A DNA stretch of 21,619 bases from a virus. A program made the translations under genes and the position numbers. Location: positions 1-21,619 of the IMG/VR virus record IMGVR_UViG_3300043664_000003; one strand, written 5' to 3'. The notes beneath the pieces are model-generated. The model was not told where the DNA came from and made no database searches. It was given only the letters and a program-made list of their open reading frames with translations. This document shows, in pieces, positions 7,129-14,281 of this stretch. Position 1 is the first letter of the stretch. Every line of letters starts with the position of its first letter.

Positions 7129-8510
7129 ATCCCGCCATTCTAAGCAGTTCGAACGCGCGCGCGCCTGCTTGGTATGCGGGTCTGCAGAAGGCGGCTTTTC
7201 GCGGAATCCCGTTTGCCGTCCGGAGCTCCGACAGTCATTGGGGACGGCGTATCGCGGTGCATGAGTACCCATACCGCGATACGCCGTGGGTCGAGGATTT
7301 GGGCCGCTCCACGCGGCGCCTTACGGTCTCGGGATTTCTGATCTCGAACAGTCTGATCTATGGTGGCGGCGACGTCATCGCGCAACGCGCGCGCATGGTG
7401 GCCGCGTGCGAGACGGCAGGCACCGCAATCCTTGTCCATCCGACGCTCGGGCAAATCTCTGTTAATCTCGCTGCAGACGGATTCAATATCAGCGAGCGCT
7501 GGGACGCGGGCCGCTATTTCGAGATCGTGTTCAATTTGATCGAATCCGGTGCACTGCTATTTCCGAGCATAGGCACCGCAACCGGTGATCTGGTAGGCGA
7601 GGCGGCAAGCAAACTGGACGAGGCCTCGGCCTCGCGTTTCTCGGCGCGCTTGGGCGCCATGTCGCTTCTTGGCCAAGCCGTCTTCGATGCGCTGTCCCTC
7701 GCGTCGCGCGCGTTCGGCGCACTCGTTGATCGCGCCGCGTGCGATGCCACGCGCACGTACAACATGCTTGGCGAGTTGCCTGGAATTCACGGCCTCTATG
7801 CCGGTAGTGGCAACCAGAACGTGCTCGGTTCAGCCGGTGCGAGCGCACCGCGCAAGGCGCTGAAAGCCGCGATCCCGCAAACCGCGCAGAGCCTGACATC
7901 GACCGCGGCGGTGACGCGCTCCACCGTGGGTTCGGCGATTGCCGCCATGGATGTGGCGGGCGCAGCAGGCGGAGCATTTGCCGGCGCATTGCAAGCCGCG
8001 ATTGCCGCGCTCGCCAAAGCAGTCGTGAATCCGGCCGATGGCCTTCGTCTCTTCGCTGACCTCTCTGGGTTCACGCCGGACAATTCGGCGCCGGGTGCCC
8101 AGGCGGGCGCCGCGCAGGGTGCGGCCGGCGACCTTGCCAGGCGTGCGGCAATCGCGGCGCTCGGGCGCGCGGTGGCAGCGTATCAGCCATCGTCCTACGA
8201 TGATGCCGCCGCGGCGCGAACCTTCGTCGTAACGGTTATCGAGCGCGAGATAACGATTGCCGGGGACAACGCGGAGGATGACACCTACAACGCGCTGCGG
8301 GTACTGCACCAGGCTGTGGTGCAGGATCTCAATACGCGCGGAGCGAGCCTCGCGCCCATGAAAATATTCACGCTGCACGCGCCGCTGCCTTCGCTTGCCG
8401 TGGCGTACCGGCTCTACCAAGACATGTCGCGCTCGGATTCCATGGTGCTGCAATCGCGCGCGCGGCATCCCGCTTTCATGCCGACTTCATTTCTGGCGCT
8501 TGCGCGATGA
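7125..8510 (+). CDS. N: Baseplate/DNA circularisation-domain protein (Mu gpN/gp43-like)
   Basis: A 461-residue protein with the DNA_circ_N domain in residues about 10-110: AWYAGLQKAAFRGIPFAV, VHEYPYRDTPWVEDLGRSTR, LTVSGFLISN and LVHPTLGQISV. The name is historical; in Mu the protein is a tail/baseplate component (gpN) that links tube end and hub. The middle (about 150-320) is Ala-rich and helical, and the end has MKIFTLHAPLPSLAVAYRLYQDM. The start is GTG at 7125, overlapping the tape measure stop; the hub gene ATG overlaps its own stop. The length is close to Mu gpN (about 490). Family call is strong; the exact contact partners are inferred from Mu. Confidence 0.9.
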   Translation: MNPAILSSSNARAPAWYAGLQKAAFRGIPFAVRSSDSHWGRRIAVHEYPYRDTPWVEDLGRSTRRLTVSGFLISNSLIYGGGDVIAQRARMVAACETAGTAILVHPTLGQISVNLAADGFNISERWDAGRYFEIVFNLIESGALLFPSIGTATGDLVGEAASKLDEASASRFSARLGAMSLLGQAVFDALSLASRAFGALVDRAACDATRTYNMLGELPGIHGLYAGSGNQNVLGSAGASAPRKALKAAIPQTAQSLTSTAAVTRSTVGSAIAAMDVAGAAGGAFAGALQAAIAALAKAVVNPADGLRLFADLSGFTPDNSAPGAQAGAAQGAAGDLARRAAIAALGRAVAAYQPSSYDDAAAARTFVVTVIEREITIAGDNAEDDTYNALRVLHQAVVQDLNTRGASLAPMKIFTLHAPLPSLAVAYRLYQDMSRSDSMVLQSRARHPAFMPTSFLALAR

Positions 8511-9607
8511 GCGGCGCCGACCTGACGCTGAAGGCCGGCCCGGACGCTAAATCCATGCGGGAGATTAGCGGCTGGACGCGGGTGCGCGTGACACGTGGCA
8601 TTGAACGGCTGCCATCTGACTTCGACCTCGAGCTGACCGAGCTGACGCCAGAAGATGCGCAACTCATCATCGTCAACCCGGGCGATCATTGCCAGATCCT
8701 GCTCGGGGGCGACCTGGTGATCACGGGCTACATCGATCGCGTGATCCCACACATCGCGCCGCATCAGCACAGCATCCGCGTGACGGGACGCGGGAAGTGC
8801 CAGGACCTGGTTGATTGCGCCGCCATCATCGATCACAGCCAGGTCTCTTCGACCACTGCGCTGCCCCTTGCACAGACGCTCGCGAACAAGTACGACATCA
8901 CTGTGACGTCGACCATACAGGAAACGCTGGCAATACCGCAGTTCAACATCATGCAGGGCGAGACTTCGTTCGAGGTGATCGAGCGCGCCGCCCGCTATTC
9001 GGCGCTCCTCGCCTACGACGAACCCGACGGCAATTTGCTCCTCACGCGTGTCAGTACGGACAAAGCGGCGAGCGGATTTACGCAAGGGGTGAATATCGAG
9101 GAGGCGAACATCGAATATTCCCAGGATCAGCGTTTTTCAGAGTACGTCGGATTCATGGTGAGCCTTGACGTGCTGAACGATCTGGCTTCGAGCGGCGGGA
9201 GCAACCAGCAATTGCTCGTAACCGATGAGGGCGTGAAGCGCTTGAGGCGCAGGGTCGTGATCGCGGAAGGTCCGGCAGGCCCGATTACGTGGCAGGCGAT
9301 GCTGGCGCTACGCACGGTGTGGGAAAAGAACCGGCGCGCCGGCCGCTCTGAAGTGGTGCACATCACCGCCGACAACTGGCGCGATTCCGCCGGCGTGCTC
9401 TGGACCCCGAATACGCTCGCGCCGGTGAACCTGCCTGCGCTCAAACTGCCACCGGACGCCATGCTGCTGATCGGCGAAGTGTCCTATGAGTTCGATGATG
9501 GCGGCACGCATTGCAGGCTCACGCTCTATCCGCCAGACGCGTTCAGTCCGCAGCCATTTGCGCCACGCGGTGCGCCCGTCGATGTGCAGCAGAATCCGGG
9601 GCTATGA
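8507..9607 (+). CDS. P: Baseplate hub protein (Mu gpP/gp44-like)
   Basis: A 366-residue hub subunit, the trimeric ring at the centre of the baseplate to which the spike binds (structural relative: T4 gp27). Typical features are the opening [20 protein letters not shown], the beta-barrel stretch [36 protein letters not shown], and [19 protein letters not shown] before the second barrel. Residues about 200-300 form the [10 protein letters not shown] to [18 protein letters not shown] region. It begins at an ATGA overlap with the gpN-like gene and ends inside the first codons of the spike gene, so three baseplate genes are translationally linked. The length is close to Mu gp44 (379). Confidence 0.92.
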   Translation: MSGADLTLKAGPDAKSMREISGWTRVRVTRGIERLPSDFDLELTELTPEDAQLIIVNPGDHCQILLGGDLVITGYIDRVIPHIAPHQHSIRVTGRGKCQDLVDCAAIIDHSQVSSTTALPLAQTLANKYDITVTSTIQETLAIPQFNIMQGETSFEVIERAARYSALLAYDEPDGNLLLTRVSTDKAASGFTQGVNIEEANIEYSQDQRFSEYVGFMVSLDVLNDLASSGGSNQQLLVTDEGVKRLRRRVVIAEGPAGPITWQAMLALRTVWEKNRRAGRSEVVHITADNWRDSAGVLWTPNTLAPVNLPALKLPPDAMLLIGEVSYEFDDGGTHCRLTLYPPDAFSPQPFAPRGAPVDVQQNPGL

Positions 9608-10110
9608 TGGAAATGCTCGACTCGCTCGAACGCATTTGGCGGCGCATGCTCTACGTCATCGGGCGCGGCAAGGTGACGCTCGCCGACGACACCCAAGGCG
9701 TCCAATACCTGCAGGTGCAAATGGGCGCGCTCGAGACGCGCGACAATACGCCACGGCTCGCGGAATTCGGATTCGCCTCGGTACCGCCCGTGGGGAGCGA
9801 TGTGATTGTGGTATTCATCGCGGGCGACCGTTCGAACGGCGTGGCGATTGCGAGCGGGCACCAGGGGTCGAGGCCCCGAGGCTGGCTCCCAGGCGAAGTT
9901 GGGATCTATGACGACATCGGCCAAATGGTCAAGTTGGCACGCACTGGCATCGTGATCAGCGCTCCGCTCGGCTTCACGATCAATGGCAACGTGGTCGTCA
10001 ATGGAACCGTCGAGAGCTCGGGCGAGGGCACGTTCGAAGGCATCAAGGTCAGTACGCACACGCACTCCGAACCCGGCGAGACTAGCCCTACCGGGCCGCC
10101 GATAGGCTGA
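9604..10110 (+). CDS. Baseplate central spike protein (Mu gp45-like)
   Basis: A 168-residue membrane-piercing spike. The N-terminal oligosaccharide-binding fold has [20 protein letters not shown] and [21 protein letters not shown] narrowing beta-helix follows ([17 protein letters not shown]). The tip motif THTHS places His152 and His154 in the HxH arrangement known to hold an iron ion in P2 gpV and phi92 gp138, then [12 protein letters not shown] start at ATG 9604, which overlaps the hub stop; ATG 9607 is equally possible, while a further upstream in-frame start would run 90 bases into the hub gene. Family and motif are clear; metal binding here is inference. Confidence 0.92.
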   Translation: MMEMLDSLERIWRRMLYVIGRGKVTLADDTQGVQYLQVQMGALETRDNTPRLAEFGFASVPPVGSDVIVVFIAGDRSNGVAIASGHQGSRPRGWLPGEVGIYDDIGQMVKLARTGIVISAPLGFTINGNVVVNGTVESSGEGTFEGIKVSTHTHSEPGETSPTGPPIG

Positions 10111-10113
10111 GGC

Positions 10114-10944
10114 ATGAGCGATATTTCGACATTCTGGGATATTTCGCGTTCGGTCGGTGACTGGCAGTTGCAAGGCGCCGCGCTCGCGAGCGGCAATGAT
10201 CTCAGCACGGCGGTATTGATTTCGCTTTTTACCGACCGCTTCGCTAATCCCGATGACATTATTCCCGATGGCACTGACGACCCGCGCGGGTGGTGGGGCA
10301 ATGCCGGGCAGGAAGTGCTGATCGGATCACGCTTGTGGCTTCTCGCGCGTTCCAAATTGACCGAAGAGATAGCCAGCCGCGCGCGTGATTATGCAGCCGA
10401 GGCACTGCGCTGGCTGCAGGATGATGGCGTGGTTGCTGATATCGAGATCACCACAGAGATTACCCCGCCCGCCATGTTGGGCACGCAGATCGTGTTTACG
10501 AAACCGGATGGCAAACGAACGGCGTTAAATTTTTCATGGATCTGGTCTGGCATAAATACGCTGGCATCACCGACCGGCGGTTGGGCCGCGTTTGATTATG
10601 TCCCGAATGTTCCTACCGGACTCACCGCTGTGGGCGGCGCTGGAGCGGTAACGCTGACATGGAATTCAATTGCCGGCCTTACGTACAACTTGTATTGGTC
10701 GGTCGCGCCAGGTGTCACCCCCGCGAATGGAATCATGATTGCCGGTGTCTCTAGCCCTTTTGTCCACCCCGGGCGCAATGAGATCGCCACGTACTACTAC
10801 GTGCTGATCGCAACAAACGCCGCTGGAGAGAGTTCGCCATCTGCGCAGGTTGAAGCAATGGGAGAGGTGCTGGACATTAATGAATTGCTAGGTCGGCTTG
10901 CGCAGTTCGCGAACACCGACACGCTTGTGCTAGTGGGTCTTTGA
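10114..10944 (+). CDS. Baseplate wedge protein gp46 (T4 gp25-like) with C-terminal fibronectin III domain
   Basis: A 276-residue two-domain protein. Residues 1-145 are the Mu gp46 family (related to T4 gp25): LSTAVLISLFTDRFANPDD, RGWWGNAGQ, GSRLWLLARSKLTEEIASRA and AEALRWLQDDG, ending in the ALNFSWIW strand. This domain starts sheath polymerisation at the baseplate. Residues 166-252 look like a fibronectin type III domain: VPTGLTAVGGAGAVTLTW, then YNLYWSVAPG and YYYVLIATNAAGESSPS. Mu gp46 has no such addition. The FN3 may bind carbohydrate or stabilise the virion surface, as proposed for other phage FN3 domains. The start is an ATG 3 bases after the spike stop. Both domain calls are good. Confidence 0.88.
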   Translation: MSDISTFWDISRSVGDWQLQGAALASGNDLSTAVLISLFTDRFANPDDIIPDGTDDPRGWWGNAGQEVLIGSRLWLLARSKLTEEIASRARDYAAEALRWLQDDGVVADIEITTEITPPAMLGTQIVFTKPDGKRTALNFSWIWSGINTLASPTGGWAAFDYVPNVPTGLTAVGGAGAVTLTWNSIAGLTYNLYWSVAPGVTPANGIMIAGVSSPFVHPGRNEIATYYYVLIATNAAGESSPSAQVEAMGEVLDINELLGRLAQFANTDTLVLVGL

Positions 10945-10982
10945 TATGTGGTCTTGAAGCAGAAACACTACTGAAGATAAAA

Positions 10983-11061
10983 ATGTCATCCCTCAACATA
11001 GTTGACCTCAATAACGCCAAGACGGGCGCAATGACCACATTGCGGATTTACCGATTTATTG
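10983..11061 (+). other. Possible 5' fragment of a frame-disrupted small gene
   Basis: ATG 10983 opens a frame reading SSLNIVDLNNAKTGAMTTL, which resembles the first residues of the tailspike at 14282 (ITLTDLNNAK). Beyond about 11060 this frame becomes Arg/Cys/His-rich and stops at 11201, which looks out of frame, while the +1 frame becomes plausible (entry at 11062). The simplest reading is a small fibre- or baseplate-associated gene broken by an indel, or a sequence error. Ribosome site GAAGAT is weak. Confidence 0.4.
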
Positions 11062-11313
11062 ATGGCGGACGGGGCAACGCTGGGCGTGACGATGGTCGAT
11101 CAGATCGCATCTATTATCACTGTGGACGTGTACTCGCTCATTTTCCCCGCTCGCACTCTCGTTGGAACTATTTCGGTTGCGTCCAATGCCGCCGGAGCTA
11201 ATTTTGCGAGCGGAAATCCTACGTCAGTGCCTGCTGGCACGGGATACGAGTTTGTCATCACGTCGGCAACCTCTGGCGCTGCTCCACTTATTTGCACGCT
11301 GACGCCAGTTTGA
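11062..11313 (+). CDS. Small beta-rich protein of unknown function, start uncertain
   Basis: The frame is open from 11035. From ATG 11062 it gives 83 residues (TTG 11059 is also possible). Composition is balanced and protein-like: MADGATLGVTMVDQIASIIT, then VDVYSLIFPARTLVGTISVA, and a Gly/Ser/Thr-rich end, SVPAGTGYEFVITSA. No clear ribosome site precedes either start, while a plausible N-terminus lies in another frame at 10983, so a frameshift is suspected. There is no signal peptide and no clear membrane helix. Its place between two baseplate genes suggests a small accessory virion protein, but I recognise no family. Confidence 0.45.
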   Translation: MADGATLGVTMVDQIASIITVDVYSLIFPARTLVGTISVASNAAGANFASGNPTSVPAGTGYEFVITSATSGAAPLICTLTPV

Positions 11314-11346
11314 TAGGTTGATCTAAAGCGACTTCGGCGCATTTCG

Positions 11347-11380
11347 ACGCCCGCCTGGTGCACACCGCGCGGGTGTTTTA
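11347..11380 (+). terminator. Hairpin with T-run before gp47
   Basis: An 8-bp stem (ACGCCCGC at 11347-11354 with GCGGGTGT at 11369-11376, one G-U) encloses a 14-base loop that can itself form a GGT/ACC pairing. TTTTA follows. The gp47 ribosome site (GGAGA, 11382-11386) begins just after it. It could be a weak intrinsic terminator or a structure that affects access to the ribosome site. Confidence 0.5.
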
Positions 11381-11395
11381 TGGAGACAGATCCAA

Positions 11396-12541
11396 ATGCC
11401 GTTCCCGCGTCCATCGCTCACCGAAATCCGCAATCAAGCCGCGGCAGATGTTTCATCAAATCTGCCCGGCGCCGATGGACTCCTGCGATTTTCCAACATG
11501 CAAATTCTGGCCACGTCCTTGGCCGGCATGATATACGAGGAATACGGCTACACGGACTGGATTGCGCTCAATGCGGTCCCCTTCACTGCGACGGCCGAAT
11601 TCCTCGAAGGTTGGGCGGCGCTGCGCGACGTGTTCCGCTTACCGCCATCACCCGCAATCGGCACAGTCACGTTTACTGGCACGCCTGGGGCCTCCATACC
11701 GGCCGCTACAAGGCTCTCGCGCGGCGATGGCTACGCATACATCACGAACACCGATGCGACGGTTGGCGGAAGCGGTACGGTCACGGTAGCTGTAACGGCG
11801 GTGCTACCGCCAATCGACCCGACGAACAATCCAGCCGGCAACGGCGCGCTTGGCAACATGGACGCCGGGACCGCGCTGACCCTCGCCAATGCGGTGACCG
11901 GCGTGCAATCGTCCACAATCGCGGCAAGCACCTTCACGGGCGGCGTTGACGTTGAGACCGATGACAGCATGCGCGGGCGGATGCTGCTTGCCTACCAGAA
12001 TCCGCCGCACGGCGGGGACCGCTCTGATTACATCGTCTGGGCGCGGGAGGTGCCAGGCGTTACCCGCGCGTGGACAGTGCCGAACGGCATGGGCGCCGGA
12101 ACTGTGGTGGTGTATTTCATGATGGATGTGGCCGAATCCGCGCACCAGGGTTTTCCGCAGGGCGCAAACGGCGTGGCCACGGACGAAACGCGCGGCGGAG
12201 CGATCGCAACGGTGGACCAGCTCGCTGTCGCCAATTACATCTATGGCGTGCAGCCAGTGACAGCGACGGTGTACGTCTACGCCCCGGTTGCGGGCGCAGT
12301 CGATTTCACGATTCACGGCATCCCCGGCGCGAGCGCGGCGACGAAGGCTGCGATTTCGGCTGCGATCGCCGGCGTGTTCGCGCAGTACGGCGCGCCTGGC
12401 GGCGTCGTGGATTTGTCCTACCTTGAGAGCGCGATCGGCGCCGTGCCCGGCACGACAGGATTTATCATCACGACACCGGCCGGGAACGTAGCGAGCGCAG
12501 TCGGTGCAATTCCAACCGTCGGCGCCATTACGTATCTATGA
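11396..12541 (+). CDS. Baseplate J-like protein (Mu gp47-like)
   Basis: A 381-residue baseplate wedge component of the Baseplate_J family (T4 gp6 relatives), which forms the ring joining hub to fibres and transmits the contraction signal. Features: the opening FPRPSLTEIRNQAAADVSSN, a helical arm with ILATSLAGMIYEEYGYTDWI, the gp47 motif TFTGTPGASIPAATRLSRGD, a core with DDSMRGRMLLAYQNPPHGGD and REVPGVTRAWTVPNGMGAG, and the last strands VVDLSYLESAIGAVPGTTGF. The start has GGAGA 9 bases upstream. The stop overlaps the gp48 ATG. Length is typical (Mu gp47 about 360). Confidence 0.93.
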   Translation: MPFPRPSLTEIRNQAAADVSSNLPGADGLLRFSNMQILATSLAGMIYEEYGYTDWIALNAVPFTATAEFLEGWAALRDVFRLPPSPAIGTVTFTGTPGASIPAATRLSRGDGYAYITNTDATVGGSGTVTVAVTAVLPPIDPTNNPAGNGALGNMDAGTALTLANAVTGVQSSTIAASTFTGGVDVETDDSMRGRMLLAYQNPPHGGDRSDYIVWAREVPGVTRAWTVPNGMGAGTVVVYFMMDVAESAHQGFPQGANGVATDETRGGAIATVDQLAVANYIYGVQPVTATVYVYAPVAGAVDFTIHGIPGASAATKAAISAAIAGVFAQYGAPGGVVDLSYLESAIGAVPGTTGFIITTPAGNVASAVGAIPTVGAITYL

Positions 12542-13137
12542 GCACGCCGAATCTCTCCAACGCGGATTTTACGGCAGCGCTGCTCGCGCTCCTACCGCGC
12601 GGCCGCGTCTGGCCAAGAGACATGGACTCGGTGCAGGCGTGCGCTGTCAGCGCCTTCGCGCCAACGTTCCAGCGGCATCTGGCCGGCCTCGCGGCGCTCT
12701 TAGTCGACGCGTTCCCCGCCACGAGCGTTTTTCTCCTGCCGGAGTGGGAAGCAACGCTCGGACTGCCAGATCCGTGCTCTGGGCCGCAGCCGACCCTCGC
12801 GCTTCGCCGCGCGCAGGTGATGGCGCGGCTCTTCGATCCGGGTGGGCAGTCGGTGTCCTATTTGATCGCGGCGGCCGCGGCACTCGGTTACACCATCACG
12901 ATCGACTATCCGGCAACGCCATTTCGGGTGGGTCACTCGCGCGCTGGAGATGAACTTTTCGGGCCGGCTTGGGTGCACGCGTGGCGCGTCAACGCACCGG
13001 CAGTGACCGTGCGCGAATTCAGAGCGGGACAATCCGCCGCCGGCGAGCCGTTGCGCTATTGGACGAATGCAATCCTGGAATGCGAATTACGCGCGCTCGC
13101 GCCGGCGCACACCGTCGTACAGTTTTCATACTCGTAA
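12538..13137 (+). CDS. Tail protein gp48-like (DUF2313 family)
   Basis: A 199-residue protein of the Mu gp48 family (T4 gp53-/P2 gpI-like role in completing the baseplate wedge). Motifs: ADFTAALLALLPRGRVWPRD at the start, a helix with FQRHLAGLAALLVDAFPATS, then LLPEWEATLGLPDPCSGPQP and ALRRAQVMARLFDPGGQSVS, which are the family's most conserved parts. The C-terminal half is beta-rich (FRVGHSRAGDELFGPAWVHA) and ends LECELRALAPAHTVVQFSYS. ATG 12538 overlaps the gp47 stop. It lies last in the baseplate group and directly before the fibre genes, as in Mu. Confidence 0.92.
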   Translation: MSTPNLSNADFTAALLALLPRGRVWPRDMDSVQACAVSAFAPTFQRHLAGLAALLVDAFPATSVFLLPEWEATLGLPDPCSGPQPTLALRRAQVMARLFDPGGQSVSYLIAAAAALGYTITIDYPATPFRVGHSRAGDELFGPAWVHAWRVNAPAVTVREFRAGQSAAGEPLRYWTNAILECELRALAPAHTVVQFSYS

Positions 13138-13148
13138 GGAGTCCCATC

Positions 13149-13664
13149 ATGTTCAGAATCGATGATGCGAGCGCGCAAGGCTCACTTCCCGCCCCGGAAG
13201 CCGCTGGCGCTGAGGCCTATTTCACCGAGGGGAATCCGATTGGCCCGGTGCCAGCTACGCCCGTGCGCGCATCCTGGCTCAATATGATCCAGGAGGAATT
13301 GCGCGCGATCGTGGTGGCTGCGGCTATTATTCCTAGCAAGTCCATCTATAACCAGGTGCTGACGGCGATCAATGCGTTGATCGCTGCTATGCCCAGATTG
13401 GGTGTGGGGCAGTCGTGGCAGAATATGACCGCGAGTCGCGCAATCGCCACTGTGTACACGAATACGACGGGCGGGCCGATTATGCTGAGCATCAATGTCA
13501 ATGAGGCGAGTTTTAACACACTGGTCGTGGGAGGCCTTACGGTAGTGAACACTACCCTTGATGCGAATGCGGGAAGCTATCAGATAACGAGCGTTATTCC
13601 GAATGGGACGTCCTATTCAATGGGAACCCCGGGGACTATTCTTTCATGGTTTGAACTTCGGTAG
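13149..13664 (+). CDS. Short tail fibre-like protein
   Basis: A 171-residue protein. The N-terminal half has the usual adsorption-protein pattern: MFRIDDASAQGSLPAP, YFTEGNPIGPVPATPVRASW, then LNMIQEELRAIVVAA and a helix SIYNQVLTAINALIAAM. The second half is a compact beta domain (VGQSWQNMTASRAIATVYTN, TTGGPIMLSINVN), a repeated C-terminal module in many phage fibres. It is short for a fibre, so it may be a baseplate-attached stub or a second receptor protein alongside the large spike. ATG 13149 has AAGGAG 9 bases upstream; the in-frame start further upstream would overlap gp48 by over 150 bases. Two consecutive TAG stops end the gene. Confidence 0.82.
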   Translation: MFRIDDASAQGSLPAPEAAGAEAYFTEGNPIGPVPATPVRASWLNMIQEELRAIVVAAAIIPSKSIYNQVLTAINALIAAMPRLGVGQSWQNMTASRAIATVYTNTTGGPIMLSINVNEASFNTLVVGGLTVVNTTLDANAGSYQITSVIPNGTSYSMGTPGTILSWFELR

Positions 13665-13681
13665 TAGAGGAGAAAAAAATT

Positions 13682-14089
13682 ATGCGGCACTTCAAGGACA
13701 CGGTGACAGAGAAAGTATGGTCCTTCGATGACGATGTTGTTGTAAGCCAGTCCGATGGCATTTATGTTTTTGCCACCAAGGATTCAATCCCCGTCAACGC
13801 GCCCGCCACGTTGCGGCCGTACACACCGCCCGCGCCGCCCGCACCAACACCGCGTCCGGATGTTGGCGGATTCATCGATGCGCTCAAGACCGCCATGGGC
13901 GGCATCGTCGGTGCGAATGCGCTCGCGAAGGCATACCCGCTTTTCTACCCGGCGCTGCAGACTGGAAACTGGGCTGATGTGCAGGCCTTACTAGCTGACG
14001 CGCACGCGACCGGTGCGCTCACGGAGGCGCAGTATGCGGCGTTTAAGACGCTGGCTGCGACGCACAACATTCCTGTGGAGCCGGTGTAG
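13682..14089 (+). CDS. Probable tail fibre accessory or assembly protein
   Basis: A 135-residue protein. The N-terminus (MRHFKDTVTEKVWSFDDDVV, then DGIYVFATKDS) resembles small proteins encoded next to phage fibre genes. A Pro-rich linker (about residues 45-58, PYTPPAPPAPTPRP) separates it from an all-helical C-terminal domain with FIDALKTAMGGIVGANALAK and ALLADAHATGALTEAQYAAF. Its position between two fibre genes favours a chaperone or adaptor for fibre assembly. I do not recognise a named family in the helical half, so the function is inference. A good ribosome site (GAGGAG) lies 10 bases before the ATG, and the stop is followed at once by the next GTG. Confidence 0.7.
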   Translation: MRHFKDTVTEKVWSFDDDVVVSQSDGIYVFATKDSIPVNAPATLRPYTPPAPPAPTPRPDVGGFIDALKTAMGGIVGANALAKAYPLFYPALQTGNWADVQALLADAHATGALTEAQYAAFKTLAATHNIPVEPV

Positions 14090-14272
14090 GTGCGCGGGCG
14101 TTTCCATTCATTCGCCGCTGACAGCGCCCGCGGCGCGATGGCGTACCTCGTCCAGGAACTCGATATCGCCGCCGACCCGCAGTACGTGACGATTCGGGCG
14201 ATCAACTACTCCGACACGTACTATCAGATGGACACCGCGTCCATTCCGGCCAAAGCCACGATCATCAACTAG
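14090..14272 (+). CDS. Small unknown protein in the fibre region
   Basis: A 60-residue protein starting at GTG 14090, directly after the previous TAG, with GGAG 9 bases upstream; ATG 14138 would give 44 residues. The recognisable part is MAYLVQELDIAADPQYVTIR followed by AINYSDTYYQMDTASIPAKA, mostly extended and rich in Tyr. No signal peptide or membrane helix is present. It lies 9 bases before the tailspike ATG, so it is cotranscribed with it and may be an accessory of the spike. Function unknown. Confidence 0.55.
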   Translation: MRGRFHSFAADSARGAMAYLVQELDIAADPQYVTIRAINYSDTYYQMDTASIPAKATIIN

Positions 14273-14281
14273 AGAGCAAAC

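Noticed and set aside
7830-9085. Long minus-strand frames opposite the gpN-like and hub genes
   Set aside because: Arg-rich, without ribosome sites or family patterns; opposite two secure baseplate genes.
11380-11949. 189-codon + strand frame overlapping gp47
   Set aside because: Out of frame with the secure gp47 protein; rich in Arg/His/Cys as expected of a shadow.
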